From Bacteroidota bacterium (GTDB lineage: Bacteria; Bacteroidota; Bacteroidia; Bacteroidales; Paludibacteraceae), in contig JAEWUM010000001.1 of assembly GCA_023459355.1 (NCBI GenBank), positions 1 through 39,890 of the forward strand: a stretch of DNA of 39,890 nucleotides, read 5' to 3'. Both the position numbers and the translations under genes were made by a program. The notes beneath the pieces were generated by a model that did not search any database, was not told where the DNA came from, and was given only the letters and a program-made list of their open reading frames with translations. Position 1 is the stretch's first letter; each line of letters opens with the position of its first letter. Shown here piece after piece: positions 27,574-36,250 of this stretch.

Positions 27574-30500
27574 ATGAGGTTGAAAGGTAAATATAAAATA
27601 CTTCCGGCAATATTCATCATTTGTTTACTGTCGGGTTTTCTGGTTGAGTATCTATACCATCAAACCCTTACTCAACCCTTTTCGGCTCAAAAATTCAACA
27701 ATGCTCTGCATCATGCCATATCAAAATCCGACCGGCTAATCTCTTCTTCGGGGTTACCTGCGGCTTTGCATGAAGAATCCTTTCTTCAGAAACTGATTGA
27801 CCAACAGGATCAAATAGCCTTTTATATTTTTGAAAACGAACAACTGACAGGGTGGAACACCAATCGTTTTGATGTAGAGTCGGAACATATCATTCAAGAC
27901 GAACGATGGCATTATATCAAATTACCCAACGCATACGGCATTTATAAGTGGTATAAAGTTAAAGCAAATACGGCAATTGTTGCTTTTATTCCTGTCAGAA
28001 TGAACTTTCCGTACGAAAACGATTACCTGCAAAATGATTTTCATCCACGTTTCGATATCAGTAAAAATGTAACCATTGTTGAAGAAACAAGTCCCGGAGC
28101 AGTCAGCGTCAGCACGAAGGAAGGCGATTACCTGTTTAGTCTGATACCCGCTCCAAACGACAGTAAAGCACTTCGGATTACTGGTTTTATCCTCTTCTGC
28201 ATTTCATTTTTGTTGTTTATTTTTATCTATTTCAACATCAACCATTTCTTTCGGGTTAAAAAGATTACACAAAGTCAGTATATCGCAGTCACCCTGCTAT
28301 CCGGACTTATCATATTAATATGCAGCTACATTGATTTCCCGGGTCTGTTCTTTTCCAACCAACTGTTTTCATCCAATCATTATGCTACCAATCAACTCAT
28401 CAATTCTTTTACACATCTCTCAGCAATTGGTCTCTTTTTAGTAGCCGCCATTCTGGTTTATCATCTGAAGGTAAGCTTTTCATACAAGCGTTTGTGGTTA
28501 AAGAAATCAGTATTTTATCTTTATGTGCTATTCTACTTCGAAACGCTTAAAAGCATAGTTCTAAACTCAAACATCAGTTTTAATATAGCTATTCTGCGCG
28601 ATATCCATTTTATCAACATCTGGGCGCAAACAATTATCTTTTTACTGGGAACCGGAATTTTCTTTTTCTTATTGATAATAAACAGCAAAGAAGATTTCAA
28701 AACAAAACCAGGAAAAGAGATAAGTATCGAACTGATGTATATTGCTGTTATTACAGTATTACACGCACTGATATTCAAGAATTTCACATGGTTGCTTGTC
28801 TTATTACTGATTACAATCCTGATTTTTGATTCAATCAGGCGCTTCTTCTTTAAAAACAAATTCACATTCAATACTTTTGGCCTTTTTATTTTTACAATCA
28901 GTATCATCTCTTTTTGGAGTTCCTATCATTTATCCGAATATAAAAAGCTGATTAAATATAAAATTCAGGCAGAGAATATTATGGTCAACGGCAATTCCGA
29001 CAACGACCCGATTGCCGAACTCCTACTGGAAGAACTGGACAAAAATCTGCGGAAAGATGAGACGCTCAAGCAATTAATGCGGGATAAAACCGATACCGAC
29101 TCAGTCAACAAACACATATATCAAAAACACTTATATGGATTCTGGAATAAGTACAACGTACAAATTTATCCCGTATCGGGTAATGCTCCGGAAACTGATT
29201 ATTACGTTCGGTTTCTTGAATTTACGGGCAAAAGACTCAAAAACACCGGTTTTTACAGTTTGCCGGCCTCTCTATACGACATGAGTTTTATCGGTTTGGT
29301 TGATCTTGTTCTGGACGATCCGGAGATTCTCCATACAGAAAAAGAATTGCTGGTTTTTGAATTTCAACCGAAGCGGAATTTCAGAAGTTACAGTTTTCCT
29401 GATCTATTAATCAGCAAAGAGTCGGATGCATTCAAACAATCCAACATCTCAATTGCAAAATATGAGAAATCAAAATTAATTTACAGTGATCAGAAATTCG
29501 ACTGGAATGAATCGGACATCATGTTCCACGGCCTGGATGACGGTTTCACCAAAATAAACGATAAGGATCGTGACTATTATGTATATACCAAGAACGACAC
29601 TCGGATTATCATTACCGAGATTATTCGTACATCATCCCGCAATCTGATTTTTTATTCTCTGTTTATCATCCTGGCTTACCTGCTGATAGCCAGGGTTGTT
29701 TTCTGGTTATTCGGACTGTTGAAGAATAAAAGAACATATGCACTCGGACTGACATCCAAATTTCAACTGGTATTCATATCGCTGTTATTTGTGAGTTTTA
29801 TCAGTATCCTTGTATTCTCCGTGAATTATATCAGAAGTAATTACCGGCAGGAACAAATCGCTGAACTTGAAAAGAAAAAACAATACATCCGGAACTCGCT
29901 CCAGGATTTGTATTACTGGACCGAAGATATTGCTACCGTTGATGAGCAAAGTCTGAATACCAACTTACAGGAACTCGCATACAGATACCAAACCGATATC
30001 AATATTTATGATAACGCCGGAAAACTGAGAGGAAGCTCTCAGTCGCTTATTTTCAGCAAAAACCTGATTAGCGGTTTGATGTCACCTGAAGTGTATTTTC
30101 CTGACCGTACCACGGAAAACCAATATGAGCAAATAGGTAAATTAGCTTACCTGGCTGCCTATTCAGACCTTATCAACGGTGACTACCTGCAAATCGGTTA
30201 TATTTCCATTCCTCAATATTTCAGTCAGACCGAAATCAATGCAAAAATAGAGCAATTTTTAGGAGCCATCATCCAGATATACCTGATTATCATCATCCTT
30301 TCTATCATTCTGATCCTGATAGCAGGCCGGCAACTTGCGGAACCGTTGCATCAACTTGAAAGCAAGTTGAGATCCATGCGATTGGGGGGTAAAAATGAAA
30401 AAATCGAATACAAGTCGAAAGATGAAATCGGCCAATTGGTTGAACAATACAACCGTACCGTTGATGAATTAGAGAAAAGCGCCCAGCTTTTACTGACAGC

Positions 30501-31179
30501 CGAAAGAGAATCGGCATGGAGAACCATGGCAAGACAGGTCGCGCATGAAATCAACAATCCCCTGACCCCGATGAAACTGACCATACAACAATTGCAGCGG
30601 ACAAAAAAAATAGATCCAGAGCAGTTTGACGGTTATTTTGAAAAGGCAGCTCACACGTTGGTGGAGCAAATCGACAATTTATCGCGCATTGCAGGTACTT
30701 TCTCACAATTTGCCCGTATGCCCGAAACAAAATTTACAGACGTAGACATTGCCGGGAAACTCGTTTCAGTCGTAAATCTGTTTCAACACAACTATGAAAA
30801 CATCCGTATCAGTTATAGCGGACCTGAAAATGACATCATTGTATCCGGTGATCCCGAACAAATCATTCAGGTATTCAATAATATCCTGAAAAATGCCACG
30901 CAATCTATCAAAAAAGAAGTAAAAGGTAAAATTGATGTCACCCTGAAACTTCAGGAAGATACCGTTATTATTCGTTTTACTGATAACGGGACAGGTATTT
31001 CCGAAACCATCCGAAACGAAATTTTCAAGCCCAACTTCACAACAAAAAGTGCCGGTATGGGATTAGGATTAAGTATTTCAAAAAGTATCATCGAACACAT
31101 GGGAGGTCATATTTCTTTTATCACGAAAGATAATGAAGGAACTACATTCGAAATCAGAGTAAATAAAAAAATCAAATAA
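27574..31179 (+). CDS. Large polytopic sensor histidine kinase
   Basis: About 1201 residues. I chose the ATG at 27574 over the GTG at 27541, which overlaps rlmH. One N-terminal helix (ILPAIFIICLLSGFLVEYLY) precedes a periplasmic domain. Seven or eight membrane helices span roughly residues 205-455, then comes a second external region, more helices, an extracytoplasmic segment and a last helix (IYLIIIILSIILILIAG). HAMP follows at about 910-960. The H-box is ARQVAHEINNPLTPMKLTIQ with the phospho-acceptor His. The ATPase domain has QVFNNILKNATQSI (N), FTDNGTGI (G1), IFKPNFTT (F) and GMGLGLSISKSI (G2), as in NtrY-like kinases. No response regulator gene is adjacent. The signal is unknown. Confidence 0.93.
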   Translation: MRLKGKYKILPAIFIICLLSGFLVEYLYHQTLTQPFSAQKFNNALHHAISKSDRLISSSGLPAALHEESFLQKLIDQQDQIAFYIFENEQLTGWNTNRFDVESEHIIQDERWHYIKLPNAYGIYKWYKVKANTAIVAFIPVRMNFPYENDYLQNDFHPRFDISKNVTIVEETSPGAVSVSTKEGDYLFSLIPAPNDSKALRITGFILFCISFLLFIFIYFNINHFFRVKKITQSQYIAVTLLSGLIILICSYIDFPGLFFSNQLFSSNHYATNQLINSFTHLSAIGLFLVAAILVYHLKVSFSYKRLWLKKSVFYLYVLFYFETLKSIVLNSNISFNIAILRDIHFINIWAQTIIFLLGTGIFFFLLIINSKEDFKTKPGKEISIELMYIAVITVLHALIFKNFTWLLVLLLITILIFDSIRRFFFKNKFTFNTFGLFIFTISIISFWSSYHLSEYKKLIKYKIQAENIMVNGNSDNDPIAELLLEELDKNLRKDETLKQLMRDKTDTDSVNKHIYQKHLYGFWNKYNVQIYPVSGNAPETDYYVRFLEFTGKRLKNTGFYSLPASLYDMSFIGLVDLVLDDPEILHTEKELLVFEFQPKRNFRSYSFPDLLISKESDAFKQSNISIAKYEKSKLIYSDQKFDWNESDIMFHGLDDGFTKINDKDRDYYVYTKNDTRIIITEIIRTSSRNLIFYSLFIILAYLLIARVVFWLFGLLKNKRTYALGLTSKFQLVFISLLFVSFISILVFSVNYIRSNYRQEQIAELEKKKQYIRNSLQDLYYWTEDIATVDEQSLNTNLQELAYRYQTDINIYDNAGKLRGSSQSLIFSKNLISGLMSPEVYFPDRTTENQYEQIGKLAYLAAYSDLINGDYLQIGYISIPQYFSQTEINAKIEQFLGAIIQIYLIIIILSIILILIAGRQLAEPLHQLESKLRSMRLGGKNEKIEYKSKDEIGQLVEQYNRTVDELEKSAQLLLTAERESAWRTMARQVAHEINNPLTPMKLTIQQLQRTKKIDPEQFDGYFEKAAHTLVEQIDNLSRIAGTFSQFARMPETKFTDVDIAGKLVSVVNLFQHNYENIRISYSGPENDIIVSGDPEQIIQVFNNILKNATQSIKKEVKGKIDVTLKLQEDTVIIRFTDNGTGISETIRNEIFKPNFTTKSAGMGLGLSISKSIIEHMGGHISFITKDNEGTTFEIRVNKKIK

Positions 31180-31195
31180 ATAAGGAAGTTGAAAT

Positions 31196-33364
31196 ATGAA
31201 AAGCAGAATTCTTTTTACATTGTTGATGATGATCACATTCACAACCAATGCAGATCAGTTTTTATACGACATCACGGATGGTAAGTTCAGACCGGAAAAG
31301 AGTCAAATTCCGGTATCCATGAATGACGGAGAACATTACACACTGATGGTTGACAGTCAAACTATTGTAAAATACAGTTACAAATCAGGAGCCGCCGTTG
31401 ACACCTTGTTATCAATCAACAAAGTAAAAAATAAATTAATTGACTCTTTTTCGGGCTATATCTTAAGTCCGAAAGAAACCAAAATATTGGTTTACACGAA
31501 TACAAAAAAGCGTTACCGGCGTTCTTTTACAGCCGATTACTACATTTACGACATCAAATACAGAGAGTTTGATCCCCTCTCATCCAAAACACCTCAGGAA
31601 GCTCCTGTTTTTTCGGCAGATGACCGGTACATAGCCTTTGCTCATGGTAATAACCTGCACATGAAAAAGGTTGACTTCAAAACAGACATCCAGATTACCA
31701 AAGACGGAGAAGCAGGTAAAATCAGTAATGGCATATCGGACTGGTTGTATGAAGAAGAGTTTGGAACAACGTATCATTACGATTGGTGCCCCGACAGTAA
31801 ACTCCTTGCTTTCATCAAATTCGATGAAAGAGAAGTGAAAGAGTTTTCTTTTCAAACTTTCTTAAGCAAGGAAGAACCCGGATTCCTGCTTTATCCGGAA
31901 ACAACCCGGTTTAAATATCCCAAAGCGGGAGAAAAGAACCCTAAAGCCATAGTATGTATTTACGATGATTTCAACAAAACTACACGTGTTGTCGATCTGA
32001 AACAGCAGAACGACTACTACATCCCCAGAATCAAATGGACCGGCAACGCGAGTCAATTGGCTGTTTTTTCGATGAACAGAAACCAAAACCGGTTGGACAT
32101 GTATTTTGCAAATCCCAGGACCGGTATCGCACGTTTAATCACCAGGGAAGAAAGTAAAACATACATAGATTATCAAAATATCGATTTGTTGAGATTTCGT
32201 AAAGACAATACCGGTTTTTATGGTGTTAGCGACCGTGACGGCTACTTGCACATCTACCAGCATCGTATGGATGGCACCATCGCACGACAAATCACCAAAG
32301 GAGAATGGGACATAACTGATTTTTACGGAGTGGACGAACGCAGAAACATCGTATACTATCAAAGCGCTGAACTTTCACCCGTACAAAGAAATATTTTTTC
32401 AATCGATGCAAAAGGTAAAAAAATCTGCCTGACTGATGCAAAAGGTAAAAACAATGCCTGGTTCAGCTCCGGATTCAACTATTTCATTCATGAATTTTCC
32501 AGTGTAACTGAACCTGAAAAGTTAATAATCAGAAGCAATAACGGAGCAAGGATAAGAGACCTGCAAGACAACACTGCTCTTGCATCCGCCTTTCAATCAC
32601 TTCATCTTAACAACAAAGAATTCTTTAACTTTACAACATCAGACAACATCAGATTATATGGTTGGATGCTCAAACCTTCCGGCTTCGACCCTGATAAAAA
32701 ATATCCGGTTCTTATGATTCAGTATTCTGGTCCGGGTTCCCAGGAAGCTCTCAACGAATGGAGTATCGGATGGGAATACTACCTGTCTCAGAAAGGTTAT
32801 CTGGTAGTATGTGTCGATGGTAGGGGAACTGCCTCAAGAGGAGCGACTTTCATGAAATCAACCTACAAACAACTGGGTGTGCTGGAAGCCAGAGACCAGA
32901 CCGAAACTGCAAAATACCTGGGTGGTCTGAGCTATGTTGATAAAACCAGAATTGGCATCTGGGGCTGGAGTTACGGAGGCTCTGTGGTGTTATGGGCAAT
33001 GAGTAGCGGCGAAAAAGTATTCAAAGCTGGCATATCTGTTGCACCCGTTACCGACTGGCGTTTTTACAATACTGCTTATACAGAAAGATTCATGCAAACT
33101 CCGGAAGAAAATTTTGCCGGATACGAACAAACATCAGCAGTAATGAAAGCAGGACAGCTGGAAGGAAAGCTACTGATTGTACATGGCACGGCCGACGACA
33201 ATGTACACTATAATAACACCTTGATTTATACGGATAAACTGGTTGAAGCAGGCAAACAATTCGAAATGCATATTTATACAGACAAAAACCATAGTATAAC
33301 CGGACAACAAACAAGACGTCATCTGTACACACGAATGAGTGATTTTATCCTCAGGGAACTATAA
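31196..33364 (+). CDS. S9 family dipeptidyl peptidase IV-like exopeptidase
   Basis: 722 residues with signal peptide MKSRILFTLLMMITFTTNA. The N-terminal beta-propeller covers roughly 20-460. A C-terminal alpha/beta-hydrolase has catalytic Ser592 in GIWGWSYGGSVV, Asp667 in IVHGTADDNVH and His699 in DKNHSI. The GWSYGG motif and the propeller Glu motif DWLYEEEFGTTYHYDW, which binds the free N-terminus, point to DPP IV-type cleavage of X-Pro or X-Ala dipeptides. It is periplasmic or surface-located. It starts 16 bases after the kinase gene and may be cotranscribed with it. Confidence 0.94.
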   Translation: MKSRILFTLLMMITFTTNADQFLYDITDGKFRPEKSQIPVSMNDGEHYTLMVDSQTIVKYSYKSGAAVDTLLSINKVKNKLIDSFSGYILSPKETKILVYTNTKKRYRRSFTADYYIYDIKYREFDPLSSKTPQEAPVFSADDRYIAFAHGNNLHMKKVDFKTDIQITKDGEAGKISNGISDWLYEEEFGTTYHYDWCPDSKLLAFIKFDEREVKEFSFQTFLSKEEPGFLLYPETTRFKYPKAGEKNPKAIVCIYDDFNKTTRVVDLKQQNDYYIPRIKWTGNASQLAVFSMNRNQNRLDMYFANPRTGIARLITREESKTYIDYQNIDLLRFRKDNTGFYGVSDRDGYLHIYQHRMDGTIARQITKGEWDITDFYGVDERRNIVYYQSAELSPVQRNIFSIDAKGKKICLTDAKGKNNAWFSSGFNYFIHEFSSVTEPEKLIIRSNNGARIRDLQDNTALASAFQSLHLNNKEFFNFTTSDNIRLYGWMLKPSGFDPDKKYPVLMIQYSGPGSQEALNEWSIGWEYYLSQKGYLVVCVDGRGTASRGATFMKSTYKQLGVLEARDQTETAKYLGGLSYVDKTRIGIWGWSYGGSVVLWAMSSGEKVFKAGISVAPVTDWRFYNTAYTERFMQTPEENFAGYEQTSAVMKAGQLEGKLLIVHGTADDNVHYNNTLIYTDKLVEAGKQFEMHIYTDKNHSITGQQTRRHLYTRMSDFILREL

Positions 33365-33398
33365 AATATGTTTTAGAACAGAATTAAACTACGTTATT

Positions 33399-33432
33399 TT
33401 TGTGGTTAAGCCATGGAAAAATTGTATTTTTG
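33399..33432 (+). promoter_or_regulatory. Promoter for sugar permease-glucokinase pair
   Basis: TTTG at 33399-33402 and TATTTTTG at 33425-33432, 22 nt apart, match the -33/-7 pair, with the ATG 58 nt downstream. A second TATTTTTG lies at 33395-33402 and may be an alternative -7 box. Confidence 0.5.
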
Positions 33433-33489
33433 TGCGTTTTATAAAAAAATAATCAATTTATCCAAATAACTAATCAATCTATTAACAAA

Positions 33490-34785
33490 ATGAGTACACA
33501 AAAGAAACAAGGCAGCAACGTCATTGCCATTATTGTGATGATATTCCTTTTCGGAATGATATCATTTGTAACAAATCTAGCATCTCCGATGGGAGATATT
33601 TTGAAGTTCCAGTTTAATGTTCCTAACTGGATGGGGACATTGGGAGTGTTTGCAAACTTCATTGCTTATGCTGTGATGGGTTATCCTTCGGGAAACTTAC
33701 TTCAAAAGCTCGGTTATAAAAAAACCGCGCTGATAGCTATTGCTATAGGATTTGTCGGAGTTGGAATACAAACTCTTTCAGGAGCATTCGGAAGCTTTGG
33801 CATTTATTTATTAGGTGCTTTTGTTGCCGGTTTCTCAATGTGTCTGCTTAATACTGTGGTAAATCCGATGTTAAATACGCTTGGAGGCGGTGGAAACAAA
33901 GGAAATCAACTTATTCAAATCGGTGGTTCTTTCAACTCATTAAGTGGTACAGCTGTTATCGTACTAACGGGCATCCTGATTCCTGCAATCGCTGATGCCA
34001 AAATCAGTGATGTATTCCCATTGATGTATGCTGCCCTGGCCATTTTTGCATTTGCTTTTCTCGTGATTTCACGTACTTCCATTCCGGAAAAAACAAGAGA
34101 ACAAAAACAGGCTTCTGCAGTAAAATCAGGCTACAGCGCTCTGTCGTTCCGTCACTTTGTATTGGGTGCTATTGGTATTTTTGTTTATGTAGGCGTTGAA
34201 GTTGGTGTTCCCAATGTACTGAATAAATGGTTGCAAAATCCAATCGGTGACGGTGGTGTTGGCATTGCAGAAGCTGTGGCCGGCTCTGTCGCTGCAACTT
34301 ATTGGTTATTAATGCTTGTCGGTCGTTTGTTGGGTGCTGCCATCGGGAGCAAGGTTTCTGCAAAAGCCATGTTGGGAGTTGCTTCTGTTGTAGGTTTAAC
34401 ACTTACATTAGCTGCCATGTTCGCGCCTACTGATATCTTGGTTAACTTACCTGTTTTCAAAGGCGGATCTGAACTATTCGGCCTGGCAGAAGTACCTGTA
34501 AATGCTGCGTTATTAGTTTTGATTGGGCTTTGTACTTCCGTTATGTGGGGTGGTATTTTCAACCTTGCTGTTGAAGGCCTTGGAAAATATACTGAAAAAG
34601 CATCCGGAATTTTCATGGTACTCGTTTGTGGTGGCGGTATATTACCATTACTCCAAAATGCTATTGTTGACGGTACAAGCGACTACCTGGTTAGTTATTG
34701 GGTAATTGCAGCCGGCCTTGTATACCTGTTGTTCTATGCACTTGTAGGAAGTAAAAATGTAAACAAGGATATTCCTGTTGAATAA
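33490..34785 (+). CDS. MFS sugar permease (FucP/GlcP-like)
   Basis: 431 residues with about twelve membrane segments. It is an inner-membrane sugar:proton symporter of the fucose/glucose-galactose branch. The N-terminal helix is IAIIVMIFLFGMISFVTNLA, with YPSGNLLQKLGYKKTALIAI as the loop 2-3 motif. The segment FSMCLLNTVVNPMLNTLGGG with GNQLIQIGGSFNSLSG is the characteristic region of this family in Bacteroidota. The ROK kinase gene 51 bases downstream implies that the transported sugar, likely glucose, is phosphorylated inside the cell. Confidence 0.9.
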   Translation: MSTQKKQGSNVIAIIVMIFLFGMISFVTNLASPMGDILKFQFNVPNWMGTLGVFANFIAYAVMGYPSGNLLQKLGYKKTALIAIAIGFVGVGIQTLSGAFGSFGIYLLGAFVAGFSMCLLNTVVNPMLNTLGGGGNKGNQLIQIGGSFNSLSGTAVIVLTGILIPAIADAKISDVFPLMYAALAIFAFAFLVISRTSIPEKTREQKQASAVKSGYSALSFRHFVLGAIGIFVYVGVEVGVPNVLNKWLQNPIGDGGVGIAEAVAGSVAATYWLLMLVGRLLGAAIGSKVSAKAMLGVASVVGLTLTLAAMFAPTDILVNLPVFKGGSELFGLAEVPVNAALLVLIGLCTSVMWGGIFNLAVEGLGKYTEKASGIFMVLVCGGGILPLLQNAIVDGTSDYLVSYWVIAAGLVYLLFYALVGSKNVNKDIPVE

Positions 34786-34835
34786 AAATTAATCATTTGT
34801 TTATTAATAAATTAATTTAAATAGATCAAACCATT

Positions 34836-35792
34836 ATGGAGAAACCTTATGTTATAGGCATGGATATGGGCGGAACCAATACTGTTTTCGGTATTGTAGA
34901 TGCCCGTGGAAATGTACTTTCAAAATCAGCAGTAAAAACAGGAACTCATCAGGATATCAACCTGTATATTAACGATATTTATGTTGAACTCAACAAATTG
35001 ATTGAAGGTGCCGGAGGCATTTCAAAAATCAAAGGTATCGGTGTTGGCGCCCCAAACGGAAATTATTATACCGGGAATATCGAATTTGCACCCAACCTGA
35101 ACTGGAAGGGAGTAATACCATTTTCAAATTTAATGTCTGAAAAATTCGGCATTCCAACCGTATTGACCAACGACGCAAATGCCGCTGCTATCGGAGAAAT
35201 GACTTATGGTGCTGCACGCGGGATGAAAAACTTCATCATGATTACACTTGGAACCGGAGTGGGAAGCGGAATTGTTATCGATGGAAAGTTAGTTTACGGG
35301 CATGACGGTTTTGCCGGAGAGCTGGGACACACTTGTTCTGTACGCAACAATGGTCGTCAGTGCGCTTGCGGTAAAACAGGCTGTCTGGAAACTTATGCGT
35401 CAGCAAACGGAGTTGCACGTACAGCACGTGAAATTCTGGAAACAAGAAAAGATGACAGTTTACTGCGAAACATTCCTGCTGAATCGATTACATCGAAAGA
35501 CGTGCATGATGCAGCTCTGCAGGGAGATCAGGTTGCATTGGAAATTTTTGAATATACAGGTAAGATATTAGGCGAAGCTTTGTCGGATTTTGTCGCGTTC
35601 AGTGCCCCTGAAGCTATCGTATTATTTGGTGGTTTGACAAAATCGGGTGATTACATCATGAAGCCGATTGTTGAGCACATGGAGAAAAATCTGCTTGCTA
35701 TTTGGAAAGGTAAAGTCAAAGTGTTATTCTCTGATTTAAAAGAAGCCGATGCTGCTATCCTCGGGGCAAGCGCATTAGCCTGGGAGATTTAA
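34836..35792 (+). CDS. ROK family glucokinase
   Basis: 318 residues. It phosphorylates a hexose, probably glucose, with ATP. YVIGMDMGGTNTVFGIVDA is the phosphate-1 loop. LTNDANAAAIGEMTYGAA carries the catalytic Asp, and MITLGTGVGSGIVIDGKL is phosphate-2. GFAGELGHTCSV leads to the ROK zinc motif GRQCACGKTGCLETYAS with three Cys and the preceding His. IVLFGGLTKSGD is the adenosine motif. It is cytosolic and paired with the upstream permease. A strong terminator follows its stop codon. True specificity (glucose, N-acetylmannosamine or another sugar) cannot be read. Confidence 0.93.
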   Translation: MEKPYVIGMDMGGTNTVFGIVDARGNVLSKSAVKTGTHQDINLYINDIYVELNKLIEGAGGISKIKGIGVGAPNGNYYTGNIEFAPNLNWKGVIPFSNLMSEKFGIPTVLTNDANAAAIGEMTYGAARGMKNFIMITLGTGVGSGIVIDGKLVYGHDGFAGELGHTCSVRNNGRQCACGKTGCLETYASANGVARTAREILETRKDDSLLRNIPAESITSKDVHDAALQGDQVALEIFEYTGKILGEALSDFVAFSAPEAIVLFGGLTKSGDYIMKPIVEHMEKNLLAIWKGKVKVLFSDLKEADAAILGASALAWEI

Positions 35793-35815
35793 CTACAGGA
35801 TTTATCAATAATTTT

Positions 35816-35859
35816 ACAAGCCCGGAACATCATTTTGTATGCTTCCGGGCTTGTTTTTA
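35816..35859 (+). terminator. Rho-independent terminator after ROK kinase
   Basis: A 12-bp perfect stem, ACAAGCCCGGAA (35816-35827) with TTCCGGGCTTGT (35843-35854), is followed by a T-run. It ends the permease-glucokinase transcript. Confidence 0.92.
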
Positions 35860-35879
35860 AAAATAAATATTTACCTTTG
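35851..35879 (+). promoter_or_regulatory. tRNA-Ser promoter
   Basis: TTG at 35851-35853, an 18-nt spacer and TACCTTTG at 35872-35879 match the -33/-7 consensus. The -33 element overlaps the terminator stem of the upstream gene. The tRNA starts ten bases after the -7 box. Confidence 0.6.
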
Positions 35880-35889
35880 CGCTGTTTTT

Positions 35890-35976
35890 GGAAAGTTGCC
35901 GGAGTGGTCGAACGGGCCGCACTCGAAATGCGGTGTACGGGTAACTGTACCGGGGGTTCGAATCCCTCACTCTCCG
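35890..35976 (+). tRNA. tRNA-Ser (anticodon CGA)
   Basis: 87 nt with a class II variable arm. Anticodon loop CTCGAAA (35922-35928) gives CGA, reading UCG. The anticodon stem is CCGCA/TGCGG, the variable arm GTAC...GTAC, and the T-loop TTCGAAT lies on a GGGGG/CCCTC stem. The acceptor is GGAAAGT against ACTCTCC, leaving an A-C mismatch at the fourth pair where GGAGAGT would be expected. The discriminator is G, and CCA is not encoded. An integrase gene follows, so this is the probable integration target of the element to its right. Confidence 0.95.
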
Positions 35977-36012
35977 CTGAAACCGGCAGACCACGCCGGA
36001 CAGTAACTGGAC

Positions 36013-36047
36013 AAAAGCCTACAAGTCAATGATTTGTAGGCTTTTTT
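36013..36047 (+). terminator. Rho-independent terminator downstream of tRNA
   Basis: A 12-bp stem, AAAAGCCTACAA (36013-36024) with TTGTAGGCTTTT (36034-36045), has a 9-nt loop followed by more T. It probably ends the tRNA-Ser transcript and shields the integrase region. Confidence 0.9.
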
Positions 36048-36067
36048 ATTTGTTTTTTGTCCAGCAT

Positions 36068-36097
36068 AAAAGACACTAAAAAGACCCCAAAAGACAC
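36068..36097. repeat. Three AAAAGAC(A/C)C direct repeats
   Basis: AAAAGACAC at 36068-36076, AAAAGACCC at 36079-36087 and AAAAGACAC at 36089-36097 repeat at 10-11 bp, one helical turn. They lie between the tRNA terminator and the integrase, where accessory recombination proteins would bind. Confidence 0.55.
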
Positions 36098-36109
36098 AAA
36101 TCTGTGCCT

Positions 36110-36152
36110 AAATCGTTACCGATTCCATACCGGACAAAAACGGTAACGATTT
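36110..36152. repeat. 12-bp perfect inverted repeat upstream of integrase
   Basis: AAATCGTTACCG (36110-36121) and CGGTAACGATTT (36141-36152) form a perfect inverted pair 19 nt apart. The inner GTTACC and GGTAAC words recur as another pair after the integrase gene. Candidate integrase arm-type or regulator binding sites. Confidence 0.7.
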
Positions 36153-36222
36153 GTCCAAAAATGACCTCTCGCTGTCTCAATTTGTACAGTCTGTATATAT
36201 CTCACAATTAATACATTAAATG

Positions 36223-36230
36223 TAGTTTTG
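36223..36230 (+). promoter_or_regulatory. -7 box for integrase
   Basis: TAGTTTTG fits TAnnTTTG and ends 20 nt before the integrase ATG. No clear -33 element is seen. Confidence 0.4.
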
Positions 36231-36250
36231 TAACATTAAAAAGTGAGATT

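Noticed and set aside
35890..35976. Loss of function of the tRNA because of the mismatch
   Set aside because: All other stems and the anticodon loop are intact, and a single A-C pair in the acceptor is often tolerated.
35835..36032. 65-codon ORF spanning the tRNA-Ser gene
   Set aside because: It reads through a terminator stem, a promoter box and the tRNA itself.
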